Positions 49,791 through 62,396 are shown, counted from the stretch's first letter. The stretch: DNA of 64,000 bases from Eutreptiella sp. 'Long Island Sound 2002' (GCA_964036045.1 OZ038379.1:109198025-109262024), one strand, 5' to 3'. Numbers and translations: made by a program. Notes: a model not told the origin generated them from the sequence alone.

Positions 49791-50823
49791 GTCCCAAATC
49801 AACCTCGATCCGCTGGAGTTTTGTTGGCCGCTGAACAACCGTGGATAATCCTTCACCAATCTTTCCGCAGCTCATCCACACTTGAATTTTCCCTTGCTTC
49901 CTGGACCGCACCTGTCGCCACGTTCACCACTGACCGAATCGCCGTATACCTTCCCTCCGGATCGCCCTCCTACGTTTCCTCATCCGTCATACCCGCTTCA
50001 ACATCGTGGGTCTACAGCCCAGCCAACAATCTTATGAAATCTTGGATACTGATTGGGGTGTTGGGCTTTGCTCCGATACCCGAGCGTGGGAAATTCCACG
50101 TGGGTGGCTTGGAACCAACAGGCCCATCTTGATCGGCCATGTGGTCCATCACCCTCGCCACAAACTCGTTGTTGGAGAATTTACCCATGATCAAATTTCT
50201 ATCGTCCCACAAATGCGGAGATTTTACCCGACTTCTTGCCAGCTTGACCGCCAAAAAATTATGCATCCCATACTTCATGTAGTGGACAACACAATCATTC
50301 TCGTCGAACGACAGGGTCTTGACTTTGACTTTTGATTCCTCGCTCTGCTCGAGCATGACCCTCATGGGCACAGCTTGTATCCTCCGGATGGAAGCCTCGT
50401 CACCTGTGGGATGCCTTCGTCCACCGTCCACATGGTACGTGCGGGTTGACCATGCCTGTCTCGGTGACGGCAAAGGAATTCCCGTAGCGTCCATGAATAT
50501 CTCCTCGTCCGGCGCAAGCACAAATTCGTTCCAGGCGATGGAATCGATCTTGGATCTCAGAACATCGCCATGGCGTCCCCTGAGCCGAGTCCGGTTAGCA
50601 CCAAGACTCCTTTCGCTCTATTGGCGATATTGTTGTTCACGAACGGTTCCCAATCCCGTTGGGCTCCGTGTACATACAGATGGCCCCGGCCTTGTGCGCC
50701 CCAGTGTTTGTCTCACGCCAAGTCACCCTCCTGCCAGTACCTTGCGCACTTCTGCAACTTGGGCGCCTCTTGTGATGCGAAGACATCCGTCAACGGTGCT
50801 TCCCTACCATAGAATTCCATAAT
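49791..50823 (-). pseudogene. TE1-family relic: DVFA/Dam-like domain and linker
   Basis: The minus frame includes DVFAS (complement about 50772-50786) followed by a KCARYW...KHWG segment with one TGA, then NRAKGVLVLTG. The linker ORF 50012-50521 (PSPRQAW, HYMKYGMH, VMDHMADQDGPVGS) aligns with TE1 8930-9330. It confirms that the extra domain is a family feature. Confidence 0.8.
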
Positions 50824-51465
50824 TCAGCAATAAGCATCCCGGGATAGGCCATATTCCTGAAGGTGCCCTCCATTGCTACCTTTGGTCTTCATTCTCGCGG
50901 GTTTTACGGCACGTACAATTTTCTGTTCGTCCTCTCTGGTCCATTGGGATCCACCAGAAGCATAATGGGTTGATAGCCATGAAATCCTCTCCTGTGCCTC
51001 ATGAAGGAGTGTGGCCAGATGTGGCAACGCTCCGGCTGAATTGCTGACCATGAAATCATAGCCCATTATGATATCTGACTCAGAAAGATCGGCCTCGTAG
51101 AATTTTCCATGGAGCATCAAGCGTTCTGCTCGGCCTGGTCGATCCAATCGGTCATAGCCCCCGAATTCCAGGCCCTGTTCGGCTTCACGGGCTGCGCCAC
51201 CCATGATCCTGCCGTTTGAGACCTTGAGGCACACTGGTCGGTCACTGCTCTTCAGACATGCGTCCGGAAACAGTCCATTCCGCACCAAGCTTACCCGGTC
51301 CCCAGTATCCACCAAGTCATCCGTGATCACTTCTTTCTGTCCGCACATTACCCGCACCTTCAAGTGCAACTGCCGCCAATCACCTTGTGGTGTAAAGACG
51401 ACTCTCAGAGCATGCAACTCAAATACGGACGCGTGCATAAGAACCTCCAGCGTGTGATCACCCAT
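50824..51465 (-). pseudogene. TE1-family relic: aspartic protease with DTG intact
   Basis: The 213-codon frame has LVDTGDRVSLV (active-site Asp-Thr-Gly) and DIIMGYDFMV further on. The segment RIMGG...GYDFM aligns with TE1 8205-8370, but the part before it, including DTG, is absent from TE1. Retroviral-type proteases dimerise and cut the polyprotein. Confidence 0.85.
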
Positions 51466-54456
51466 CTCATAGATTTATGGTTCGTCCTGCCCATCCACGG
51501 GACTCTCCGCAAGTTACCAATATCCACTTGTACTTTCCTGGGCAGGGTGTCCCATGGATTAGCTCTGGCGAGACTCAGTGGCTTTGACTGCTTCAGAACC
51601 TTCTTAGGCACCATAGCTGCCTTCTTCGATTGGATTCCACTGATTTTCGGACGAGAGTCCTCCGGCATGCCACTCCCGTGGGGGCTTCTCTAAGTTCGGT
51701 CAGCCGCATCCCCGTCTTGCTGCAAATCGCCCGGCCACGGGCCACTTCTCTCATTCTGCCAGGCCTTGAGCGCCTCCATGCCCCGCGTTAACGAATCGGC
51801 CACTTCCTCAATTTGTCCAATCTGCGGTCACCTCCATGCCCTTGTCCTCCCAATCGTCCACCAGCACTTTGCCCCCGCTTCCAAGCCTCCATACGCTTCT
51901 CTTTGGGCATCTTCTCGAGGTGGGCTTGGAAATAGGCTCCGCGTAAGTTCTGCACATCTTATGATCCTGTTTCTGCGGGAGATTCTTCCCATAACAGATC
52001 CGGCATCCGTCATGATCCCGCATGTATTCCTTGCAGGAGAGCGGAGGATTGCCGATCCTCCGCGGCAGTTTTCTTTTTCCTCCACACGGTGGTGCTTTTC
52101 TCCACTTCGATTTGTCCTGCCCATGCTCCTTCGTAATGTGCGCTACAAACACAAAGAAGTGAGCTTTCTCACGATCCTCCCAGGTCATCCTCTCGCCCCC
52201 GGATGATGCTCAACCGTCTTCCAAACCAGTGCGGTGATCTTCTTTGATCTTTCCACGATTTCAATCCTCCCCGTGATCCTGGTTCCCATGATTGTGACGG
52301 TCTTTAATATGCGCTTCGTTTTTTGGAGTTCAACTTCATTTCGTAGCTCATGTACTGGATGATCCAGTCCAAGCTCATTTGCGCGGGTACAATGTGCAAC
52401 TTCAGCTTCTCCCCGCATCTCAATTCGACATTGTTGAGTCGAAGGAGAGGGCCTCCCGCCATCTCGCCGAACACCCCCACGTAGACGGAGTTCTTGAGTG
52501 AGATCACCTGCTCCAGCGCTCCGAGCTTCCGTCGGAAATATTCCATTGTTCTCAGATGCTGCTCCTCTGACGACCGGATACGTACTGCAATACGCTTCTT
52601 GGCCCGCTTCTTCTCCTCATCTTCCACCCGCTTCTTTCAATAGGCTGGAAGGACATCCCGCAAGAGGTGGCAAATCCCGCACGATTGCGACCAATCCTCA
52701 AACTGCTTTAGACGCCGCCGATACTTTCGGAGATATCTCCTCCAGTCTCTCAACCGCAGCTCCCCAGGTTCGAAATTGAGAAGCATTGCGAAAGGGTCAT
52801 GGAGCTTTTGGTTGGGGATATCCACCCCTTCTTCCAGCTCCGACAAGTGCAGACACTGCTCCCCCGTACAAGTCCTCTTCTCCGGAATCGCCTCACGCGA
52901 GTCCGCCTTCAACTCCCGGGTACTTCCACCACTTCCATTGCCTCGGGAGTGGAAGTTGACTCCTCGGATCTCCATGTCTTCTCGCAGACCAGATTTGGCT
53001 TCTCCCATGCTCGGATCGACCATGGTCAATATGCCCGACCGCGGATCTTGGACCCATGATTCCCCACTTGATACTCTTCTTATTTCCGAATCCATTTCGC
53101 CTCCCTGGCGCTCATACACTGCACGGGCATCCACCATCCCGGCGGCTGGCGTGCTGCTCATGTCAATCCCAACCGTGTCTTCAGGGGTATCACGCTTGTG
53201 CGTACCAATCTACGAGCCGTTTCCCGGCTTCTTCTCCCGCATCATACCGCTGGCAGAGAAAAGTGGCATGAGCTTCAACAATCAGGGATCAACCCGCGGC
53301 AGACCATAGGGGGCCGACTCCATGGGACCCTCCATGGGCGCCACTCCTTCTGTGGCTGTCTCCAAGGTCGTCAGCCGCCTCTGCGAAGACTCCAGGGCAG
53401 AATCCAATGGTAGATCAGGACCTGGTGCCGGGACGGGCATTGGGACTGCTGCACGCCTCTCCAACTCCTTCATCCTGTCGTCGACGGTCTCCAAATACTT
53501 GATCATCTTGTCCACCACCCCTTGCAGCTGTACCAGCACTCTCTCCAGCTTGACCTCGTAGTCTTCATGATGTTATCGGATACTCTTCAAAGTGTTGTCC
53601 AAGATCGCCTGGTCCTCAAATTTTTCAGAGGTCGTGTCGTCCAACATGTGGTTCTTTTGAATAAGGGCATCTTTGCCAACGCGAGGATAACTTCCGATGA
53701 AGAAGTCCATATGTTGGCAACGGCAATGCTCTTCACGCTCCGTGCCCCTGCACGCCACTTCCTTGGCGTCCTCCTGCGGATGTTGATCCTCTTCTGCTCA
53801 ATCGCGGCAATCGCACAGAGGACCTCCAGGAGCTCCCCGCTCCCCTCCTACGCCTATCTCGGTGTCCTTCATCCCGACACTGTGCGTCCTCCTTTCCACC
53901 CCAAGGTCTCCTGCCTCCGGTCCCATCATCCGGAACTCGGTATGCCTTGGGTCTTTTGCATTTGCAAACCTTCGTGTTAACGCTTCCCGTTCTGCATCAT
54001 GAGCAAGTTCAGCATTTGGGGCGGTATGGGATCGCCCAGCCGGGAAATCTGGCTCTGCGCCCGTACTATCCAAAAGGTAACAAGTGTGATATCCCTCGGA
54101 GTCCAAGGGAGCACTGAACAACCGGCAGACAGGGCTCGACTTCATTTCCATTGCCATTTCTGCAGCCCCCTTTGACGCTTTTGGCGAACCGCGTTTTTGG
54201 TAGCTTTGGGTCTTTGAGCCACTGCAGCAGCTCGTGACCTCCTCGTCCGACGCTTCCGCGCGTACTCAGAGATGACATTGCTTTCGACATGCTCCTTCAC
54301 AAAGGGCGACCATATCCTCCATGTCGGTACCCATTTTTCTTCCCGAATGTCTCCCGGAAAATATCGTCAATGGTTACCTGGGGACCATTGGGGCAGGGCT
54401 CATCAAGGCCTAAGCTCCCCGGGTGGCGGTAGGCGGCAGGTAAACCTCCGCTACCA
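51466..54456 (-). pseudogene. gag: TE1-family relic: gag
   Basis: Fragments in order on the minus strand match TE1 gag: LPAAYRHPGSLG after the primer site, the region 53798-54157, HCRCQH at about 53710-53725 (TE1 CHCEH), 53282-53539 (coiled coil, sense codon where TE1 has TAG), capsid 52304-53161 (LRDWRRYLRKYRRRL, EEKKRAKKRIAVRI) and the nucleocapsid 51808-52188 with CRICYGK. Multiple frameshifts and stops. 51466-51667 is the linker to protease. Confidence 0.85.
54445..54456 (-). other. Relic primer-binding site
   Basis: TGGTAGCGGAGG on the minus strand differs from the TE1 site at one base and is followed by the same coding sequence (Gly-Ser-Gly-Gly-Leu-Pro-Ala-Ala). It is preceded by ...TTTTA, like the TE1 LTR end. 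Confidence 0.75.
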
Positions 54457-55849
54457 TAAAATGGGCCGTAGGACCAGCCCCTGTAATTGTGCGGGGTCTA
54501 CCGCCTATTCCCGATTTTTCCACCTTCTTTCCTGTGACCCCCATGGTCCTTGATCTCACCACAGCTTCCATGCGTTCCAATTTTCAATGTCCAAATTCCA
54601 AGAATGTCCAACAAGAACACCCCTTGGCAACCCTTGACAATCAAGTCCAAATGCACGGTCCACCAATTCGGACTGGGCTTGAGTACCATCAATACATGGA
54701 AGTCATGGAGAGGGGAAAAAATAATGACAATGTCGGGCAGCGGAGTTGAGAAGTAGAAGTGAAGATGAAGCCCTGGAATAAGGTATGCAATTATTGAAGA
54801 CGACATTGCATCCCTACTCCAGGAATCCATTTTATATACCATGCACATTCGAACTATGCGTTCTGTTATGGAAGTATGACGCCAGGCAAGCACTATCTCG
54901 ATGCAACGGCTTAAGAAGACGCATTGGTTCACGGAGGATCATCATGACACAATGACATCAACACGGTCCATATGGTGTATGGCAAGTACAAAGAAGAGCA
55001 TATAAATCACAATCGCATCATTGAGTTCCTCGGCAAGCTTGGGCACATATGGCCCATCCTCACCCTTGCCCACGTGACGGCAAAATGGAGTAAAAAACAT
55101 GACTTCCAAAAATGACAAATGTTCTCAGAGTGGATCAAGCATGACCCTGTGGCCTCCATGATCACCAAGTACGGCATTGCCACATACATGACTTGTCCAC
55201 CCTCATGAGTCCCCAATGTGCAGAAATCAAGAATTTGCAATGAGGATCACTAAATATAAGTCGGGACAGTGACCTCACAGCAAAGACAAACACTACCTGA
55301 AACCTGGCATGTGTGACATACATTTCATCATGATGGTGATGCGTCGGTACTTCACACCGGACCTCGGGTGCCCATCACTCAGGAATAACATACACAATGG
55401 CCAGCAAGTAAATAAGCTTGGCGCATTTACTTGCTGCTTGCAAACAAGACATCACAAAGGACCAGCCCACCAAACCTCACATGTTCAGTGTATGCTACAT
55501 ACCAAAAGCTGCGCTCCCTACAGTTAGAGTGTCGCGAACCAAAGATATGCATAGAGAAACCAACACAGAACAGATGTCTCATTCCATCACATGCCTGGAC
55601 ATGCCACTTGGTCCCGCCAATTGGTGCCTAATTGCTTGGGACCCTATGGCATAGGCAAACACAAGTCGTCATGTGGTTTGGAAACTCTCCACACATGGAA
55701 ATGTGAAATCAATGTTGCCTATCTGCACGTTCCGGTGACACCAAACCAATTAAACACATGCTACTTGGAGAGAGATTGGGTAAGAAGATTGGGTAAGAAG
55801 ATGCCCCGGGTCACATGTAGAGACATAGACCCGGCCCGCCGAGTGAGTG
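54457..55849. other. No gene seen; presumed relic 5' LTR side
   Basis: The first 40 bases resemble the end of the TE1 LTR; further right no match was found. A 144-codon minus ORF at 54498-54932 has no motif and no homologue in the window. Confidence 0.45.
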
Positions 55850-56120
55850 CACAAAGAGAGATATCCCGGGTCGAATGAGAGCAGATCCATGTTGAGATTG
55901 TCCTACCCCAAAGAAGAGATCATCCACGCCTCAAAGAGAGATGGTCCCACCCCGATCCAGGCCTTGAGAGAGATGGTCCCGCCCAAACTTTTTTCTAGAG
56001 AGAGAACCTAACCAATCAATGGCCCAGGAGAGAGAATCTAACCAATCCATGGCCCAAGAGAGAGCACCTCACCCAAACCGAATCCCGACGGCATGCATAT
56101 GGAGAGAGAGTTCACCTAAC
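55850..56120. repeat. AGAGAGA-spaced minisatellite-like stretch
   Basis: AGAGAGA/GGAGAGAGA recurs about every 25-35 bases between C- and A-rich spacers (CCTAACCAATC..ATGGCCCA twice, GATGGTCCC three times). Imperfect tandem units. An exact 14-base doublet, ATTGGGTAAGAAG, lies just before at 55775-55801. Confidence 0.55.
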
Positions 56121-56770
56121 CATGACCCAGGAGAGCAATCATGCACTTGGAGTCAGAATCCACAACCTTGACCGATGATTCCCCCTAAGTTCAATTGCCA
56201 AATAAAGTGAATTCATGCCTTACTGCAGGCTGCCGAGAGAAGGATAGTGGATCGCCAACCATGCTTGACCACTGATATTACTTCACCGAAGGTCAACGAA
56301 GTCATACGGCAAACGACAGGTAAACAACCAGGACATGAATGCAATTTTACACCTTTATCATGTTTACCCACTGCACCTGCACACAACATGCTCAACACAC
56401 GCAATAACCAAAGATTGACACTCTTTGATTCCATGGAAGATCAAGTTGTCACGACACATGCAAAGCAAACAAATCATAAGCCAAGGAGTGAGGACTTGCT
56501 TTGCCTTGCGGACCAACGGCCGAGTTACTTTCTTCCCGCCTAGTGCGCCTACCTCAGCCACTTCCACTCCAATTCCTCTCCCACTAGCGCTCCTCCAGCT
56601 TCAAGGGACTTGTGATACCCCCTACGCGTAGGCGTGGCAAATGCCAAGGCAAATGCGCCCATTAACGTGTACCATTTTTCTCAAGGGGGACAGCCGGTTT
56701 GGGCGGAGGCACCACAGCAGGGTTTAGCCAGATCATAATTCCGGGCCTTCCATCCTCCACTAGTTGCCCT
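56121..56770. other. No gene seen
   Basis: About 650 bases without coding signal before the second DNA transposon. Confidence 0.5.
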
Positions 56771-56784
56771 CACCTAGGCTTTTA

Positions 56785-57352
56785 TGGTAGGAAAACTTCC
56801 CTAAATGCCTCCTTTATTTCCTCTTTCAGCTTTTGGATCCAAAACATGAGTCCAATCCACACTGCTTGCTTGCATTACAATACGCCCTGATACTACAGCC
56901 AGTAACTGCTTGTAACCTTGTATTTGTGCATCAAAACGTGGAATCTTCTTGCCGAAATGAAGATGGAACGTACGGTGGCAAGCATTTACTTCCCAAAGTA
57001 CTTGCCAACAGACATGGCTACCATGCAACGACCAAGGGGTGCTCCCCGGACCTCGATTTTGGCCGCATGAACTTGCTCCATGTACCTGGTTAGTGGCCCC
57101 TTCCTTTGCCATGGATCCTTGGATGCATATGGAGCGTGTACCAAAACCAAATTGGCACGTCCTGTGGCAGCAAAACGCTTCCCAAGTCACATAACGCTGT
57201 ATTTTGCTTTCTGACTACTTATTACAATGAAAATGCACATGATCCGAACCAGGCTAGGACATTAGGATATCCATAGGGTAGGGTGGTTCAGCTGTCCTTC
57301 CGAAATCTAGGAGATCATGACATGAAGGCCTGTGGCATGCAAATGCGTCCCA
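56785..57352 (+). repeat. Copy 2, 5' subterminal motif array
   Basis: TGGCA..CAAATGCGTCCCA-type motifs begin at 56785 (within the TIR), 56976, 57165 and 57333: steps 191, 189 and 168 bp. Confidence 0.7.
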
Positions 57353-57389
57353 CAGCCCCTGCCAGCAGACACACGCGCACCCCGTAAAA

Positions 57390-57947
57390 TTGGCCAGATG
57401 GGCGCCTGAGTACAAGACACACCACGTAACAATCACTGTGGTCCCTGAGAAGTTACCTGTGCTCTGTTTTGGTATAGGTGTAGAGCACCGTCTTGCCGTG
57501 CAGCCGCCAAAAAGTGGTCTGTATGTTGAGATCTTGCCGCTGCATCCTGTTTTGCGTCTTGGTAATGAGTATCAATTGCAGGTTAAGGGGAACCAACGTG
57601 CCTACGCATTTGTCTTGTTTTGGTCCACACAAAGAGGTGCACAAATGGAGCTGCAGCAACCAGATAATGCTGATGAAGGTGAGGATACTCCACTGCATGG
57701 TGCCCAGTTCCTTACAACAGTGAGAAAGAATCCGTCCGAATTGAAGCGGCGAGTGGACGCCTTGCACACGAACCAAGAAGAGGTACAGCAGGGACAAGAA
57801 ACAATATTGTCAGAGTTGAGAAAATTAAATGGTCTTGTAAGTTCGCTTGGCAATGATGTGAATGAAGTGAAGCGCCAGAGGACACAAGGTCAGCCACAGG
57901 TAGCACTTGGGTGGTTCATGGGGTTTACTCAACACTCGACACAATGA
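57390..57947 (+). CDS. Copy 2 protein: conserved core plus coiled coil
   Basis: The frame opens at 57390 without an ATG, so an upstream exon is probable. The core (GIGVEHRLAV, LRLGNEYQLQVKGNQRAYAF, LFWSTQRG) aligns with copy 1 residues from LLARF to LLLWST. A coiled coil (about 57735-57880: LKRRVDALHTNQEEVQQGQE) follows, as in copy 1, and a hydrophobic C-terminus. The frame is open through the position of the copy 1 stop. No enzyme motif is visible. It is probably the DNA-binding or assembly protein of this transposon family; the transposase would act in trans. Confidence 0.6.
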   Translation: MARWAPEYKTHHVTITVVPEKLPVLCFGIGVEHRLAVQPPKSGLYVEILPLHPVLRLGNEYQLQVKGNQRAYAFVLFWSTQRGAQMELQQPDNADEGEDTPLHGAQFLTTVRKNPSELKRRVDALHTNQEEVQQGQETILSELRKLNGLVSSLGNDVNEVKRQRTQGQPQVALGWFMGFTQHSTQ

Positions 57948-58091
57948 TTGCGAAATATCAAAGACTGGGTGTCCTATTGTTCTTCTGTTTTGTCCTGTGT
58001 CCTGTTTTTGTTTTGAAAAAATCAACCACACTGCAAACAGTTGCGCAGGAAGGAGCACTAGAAACATTATGAACCCTGGGTTGGCCGGTCG

Positions 58092-58682
58092 AATGGGACA
58101 ACATTTACTTGCCATTGTGCGTGCCATTTTTTATATTCGTCAAAGGGTCCCACACAGAGTTGCATTGAACCCAAATCGCAGTTAACAATGGAAATCAGTA
58201 GTGGGTAATGGTTTTTGCTCAATCAAATCAATGCTAAGACTCCCAGAGTGCAACGTTCAATTGGCTGGTAGAATGGGACACCTTTTGCGTGCCATATGAC
58301 TTGCCAACTGTTATATTCATGAAATGGTCCAAGAGGAAACATGATCCATGAAGGATGAAAGCACACCCTGGACGCCTGTACCGCATGGTAACTGTGTTGG
58401 CCATCATTCAGTAACGGAACCACTTCATCTATGTGCTATAGGTGCAATATAAGTTGGCAAGTAGCATGGGACGCAAATTTCCTGCCACACTACTTACCAA
58501 TTTCATTATCTCAAAAAGGCAGAACATATTGTTTGTACTTGTAAAAAAGGATTTCTGCACACTCTGTACAAGCCATTGTTCTCGGAAAACAATCAGCGTT
58601 TCAGCAATGTAGGCCGAGGCTCGCCACATTAAGTGGATTGAGGGTCATTTTGGGAAGTTTACCCAGCCTAAAAGCCTAGGTG
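58092..58682 (-). repeat. Copy 2, 3' subterminal motif array, inverted
   Basis: GGGACAACATTTACTTGCCA-type cores have CCA at 58112, 58292 and 58485, with the TIR equivalent at 58667: steps 180, 193 and 182 bp. The flanks GTTGGC.GGT..AATGGGAC are also conserved between copies. Confidence 0.75.
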
Positions 58683-59270
58683 CTAGCTTCCAATTTGCAT
58701 CCATTTCAGCAACAGGATAGAACTAACACTATTAGCACCCGTTGGGAATATTCTTCAGACAATTGACCCATATTGAAGAACACAGAGCAGGCCCACGCCA
58801 GCAGGAATACAAGAAGGGCGCGCGCACACAGAGGAGGCCTGGTCTGAACCACAAATGTCCAATTCTCCATCCTGCGGATTATAAGCAGTATACGTTTCGA
58901 ATTCCCCTGTAATTATATGCAAAATCACTGAAATTGCTGAAGTGTAGGACAGAATGCAACAAAATAAGATCCCAACCGCCTTCACAATAGGACTTACCGA
59001 CCATTGGGCTGCAAAGAAGATAAGCGGCCCGGTGGTATTCCGATAATCCCCAGTGTTGCCTTCCTCGGTGAGGGGGAAGTGTACCACCGGGGACAGCCTA
59101 TACTCCTGCAGGAGGGTCCCGAAGGAGACTCCCAAAGTAGGAGGCAATGTCTTCGAAGTATCATCGCCTCCTGAAGCTTGCTACTCCGTCAGTTCGGTTA
59201 GCAACGTTAAGTAGATAGGCACAAGCAGATTAGCTGTTTTTCTTATGCTGGGACGGGGTCTCAGCGCGGG
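58683..59270. other. No gene seen; downstream side of TE6
   Basis: A 130-codon minus ORF (58755-59147) with a hydrophobic stretch has no recognisable motif and may be LTR or 3' sequence of TE6. Confidence 0.4.
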
Positions 59271-59800
59271 TTAATAGCTGACCCTCGTTGTTTTCAACGA
59301 GGTAGGAATCAAAATGGGGTTGATACCCCCATCTGGCTGTGTGGAGGCTGAGATGCGTTCCCAGGTTGCCTCAGAACCTCCATAGCATTCCCAAAGGGTG
59401 AGGAATTTCCAGCCATGTTTATGTTCGTGGCGGCCAATACCTGCCACACCATAGTATCCGTCAACTGCCAACTCTCCGTGAGTCATCTCCTCCAGTTCGT
59501 CCGCCTTTTCAGGGGAGGCGGCGTTCTGCAGGTCGATTTTGTTGACCTCCTTACCGCTTAGGCGCCACTCCTCCCAAGACAAGTTGTCGAGGGAGTGGTA
59601 GTGCCTCAACTGTTTAGGAGCGCATAGCAGTTCACCACCAAGACGTGGTTTGCACCTGACAAGGATCCTTGATCCATCTATCCTGATGATACGATAGGGC
59701 CCAAAATAGCGGTCCTGCAGGCAGTTACGAGGCCAGGAAGGTGGTTGGGAGTGGGGATCCAAAACACCGTTTCCAACCTTAAAACTGGCGGGTCGCCGTA
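59271..59800 (-). pseudogene. pol: TE6: Ty3/Gypsy integrase C-terminus with chromodomain
   Basis: The minus frame has FKVGNGVL upstream of the ORF start, then DRYFGPYRIIRIDGSRILV (integrase GPY/F motif) and, after a linker, VAGIGRHEHKHGWKF...LWECYGGSEATWE, a chromodomain pattern. A TGA occurs near 59815. The rest of pol, expected to the right, is absent because TE5 lies there in the opposite orientation. TE6 is not closely related to TE1 or TE2. Confidence 0.75.
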
Positions 59801-59820
59801 GGCAATTTCATCGGTTAAGT

Positions 59821-60226
59821 TCACATTCGGGAATGTGTCTCAGGTTGGTTTCTGCTGGTGTTATGGCTTCGAACAGCAGAACCGCAGCGAGCGCGCCACT
59901 TGCAGTCGCAATCGCACTGCAGCCTGTGAATACTTAAGAAACATCGAATGCCAGTTGTGTGAATGAAGTGCTGTATGATACTTCGATCTCTCGACAGGTC
60001 TTTTGTCTTCCAATTGGTGAAGTGTCTATGTATCGGTGCCCCGTCCAAAGATCCTGCGAGGTTTGTCGATTTGGGATTTCGGATTTTCGAGAAACAAGAG
60101 GAAGAGCAGTACAAGAAAGTTACCAAGCAACAAATCACAATAAGCGGTAGCAAGCTAGGTGGCGGAGAGATCATTATTCGGGATCAATCTTCGACGCCGT
60201 CAACTTGATTTGGATTTCAATTTACA
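59821..60226 (+). other. Possible leader or LTR of TE5
   Basis: About 400 bases between TE6 and the TE5 gag ATG. No primer-binding site could be assigned with confidence; no gene. Confidence 0.35.
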
Positions 60227-61870
60227 ATGGAGCGGCCTTTCGACGACGCAGCTATGCTGCACTTTATCAAAGACAGTCTGATTCGAACGGACTCACCCTT
60301 GCATCACGAGCTCTCGATTTCGTTAGAAGAGTTCATCGCAGAGCGCATCGCAAGTCGAGAAAGTGAGTGGTTTCCATGCATTTCTCGTGATCTTCACAGC
60401 TTCTCACAGAAGCTTGCAGATACTCAAGCCAAGGTCATCGAATTGGAACAACGCATCGATGCGTTGTAGACAACACCAGCAAGTGCTACTGCGGCAACTG
60501 ATCACCGAGTCGACACTTTGCAGTCCTCGACGGAGAATGCAACTCAAGCTGCTGTAAGCGTACTTTAACGCCTAGAGCATGAATTGTCGCAATGTTATGT
60601 CCTTCTCAACACATTTACACGAGCTTCGAGTCAACAACCTTCGAATCACTTCCAGTTTGCACAACAACAACCACAGCTACAACCACAAGCACAACCACAG
60701 CCGTCTCCCTCGAGCTATCGGCCGTACTCACCGCCGAGCAGTTCACCTTGCCCTCCGCAACAATCACCTTCACAACCACCTGTCTTCGACCCAAACTCAA
60801 CGCACCAAGTCAATCCACTGAAGGTCGCAATTCTACGTGCTCCAAAACTCGAGATTCTAGGACGTCGTGTTGAACGCTTGAATAAGCTGGTTCGAAGATT
60901 CTCTGGGAGACCTGGATCTGGAGAGTTTTGCACATGAAAGGAGGACTTGTTACGAGCTTTGGCCTTGTCAGATATCACTTCACCCGTCGATCAGGTGACC
61001 ACCATACCGTTCCTTGTTGAAGGTGATGTTGTCGAGTATTATCATAGTTTGACGAATGTTGTACAGGATGACTGGTTCGAGCTCATGCGTGTGTTGGGCC
61101 AACGTTGCGATTGCATATCCCATGAGCCAGTGTACCTGTCAAGAATGTTGACATTGAAAGAAAGTGAGTTTCCTCGACATGCGGACTACGTCAAGGAATT
61201 CCGCACTTGCGTTATCAAGTCGAAGGTTAACAGCAGTGACCTCCAGATGGGTTACCTCGTCAACTCTCCATTTCTTGAAGGTTTGTCGAATGACGCTGTT
61301 TGTTGGCAGTACATCGTTGAGATCTGTTCGAGATGGCAATCTGGTAGACCATTTGGCTTCGATACCTTGGTAGAGACCATCGCAGAAGCCTACATGGCGG
61401 CCGGATACCAGCTCGAGGAGGTACAGAAGGCACCGAGAACGACATCTGATACCATGGGTCCTGTGGTCTCAAGACCCCTGCCTATGATGGTTCCGCCGAC
61501 TTCGACTTCAACGTTGCCTTCCAACCCAATGCCAACACAGGACGTCAACCCCATGCCAACTCCAGCTGCAGCTCCCATGGCTTCGACTGTGCAAGAGCCA
61601 ATGAACCTCGATGCAATTGCCAAACTCCGAGAAGAACTACATGCCTACATTGGTGAACGTCTTAACGAATGGTTCGGACGCCAAGATGGTCGCAAAGATG
61701 GTCAAGAAAGTGGCCGCTGCTACAATTGTGGCGAACAAGGCCACTTGGCCCGCGACTATCCAAAGCATCAACTGCCATCCCCAGGACGAGAGCGTGAAGA
61801 ATCAAGGTCGAACACGCCGCGAAGAGATCAGAGTCGAGACAGTAAGGGACGGTTTCGATCCCGCTCCTAA
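60227..61870 (+). pseudogene. gag: TE5 gag with three in-frame stops and altered zinc knuckle
   Basis: One frame runs from ATG 60227 to TAA 61868-61870, broken only by TAG 60467, TAA 60566 and TGA 60935. Order: helical N-terminus with a coiled coil (SQKLADTQAKVIELEQRIDAL), a Gln/Pro-rich linker, capsid (about 60850-61420, with ILGRRVERLNKLVRRF and FLVEGDVVEYY), a Pro/Thr linker and the knuckle CYNCGEQGHLARDY at 61718-61759, where Tyr replaces the last Cys. An RS/Arg-rich tail follows. All three stops can arise by C-to-T change from CAG, CAA and CGA. Confidence 0.85.
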
Positions 61871-62396
61871 AGCAAAGAAAGGCCCACAACGGCCTAGGAG
61901 ACATCTGCGAAGACCTGGTGGTGGAAGTCCTCGAGAAGAGCTGAACACCACCAACAGTACCAATAAACCCGAAAAGAATTCGACATTTGGGGGTGTCAAC
62001 GTCGAAGGAACCGAACCTGAGCATGTGTCTCTTTTCACGGTTCCAGGGCGCATTTTTGCATGTCGTGATGACTCCTTTGACTCCAGCATAGAATTATTAG
62101 TCGACTGTGGAGCGACCAGTGACTTCATGTCAGTGCAGACTGCAAAGAGGGCGCGACTTCCCCTCTATAAACTGAGAAGCCCTGGACACGTCTTAACAGC
62201 CGGAGGTGTCCAAGTCGAAGTACGACACTACACGAGAGCCTATGTTCGAGTTGGAGAACTTGTATTTCCACATCACTTCAAGGTCTTGGAATTTCTGCCG
62301 GATGTGGTGCTTGGACTACCATGGCTTCGAAGCTATAATCCGACTGTCAACTGGAAGGAGCGGTACACAGACATCCAACATGGTTCGAGTTCGTAG
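61871..62396 (+). pseudogene. pol: TE5 aspartic protease
   Basis: The protease lies in a different frame from gag, overlapping its end (open from 61611). It has LLVDCGATSDFMS, with Cys replacing the Ser/Thr of the D-S/T-G motif, and VVLGLPWLRSYNPTVNW. An in-frame TAG at 62394-62396 separates it from the RT part. Confidence 0.8.

Larger units (their letters stand above)
56771..58682 (+). mobile_element. DNA transposon copy 2, 1.91 kb, CACCTAGG ends
   Basis: Both ends read CACCTAGGCTTTTA inward, flanked by the 2-bp duplication CT (56769-56770 and 58683-58684). The layout matches copy 1: phased motifs on the left, a plus-strand gene, inverted phased motifs on the right. It is shorter because it has fewer 5' repeats and a shorter gene. 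Confidence 0.8.
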
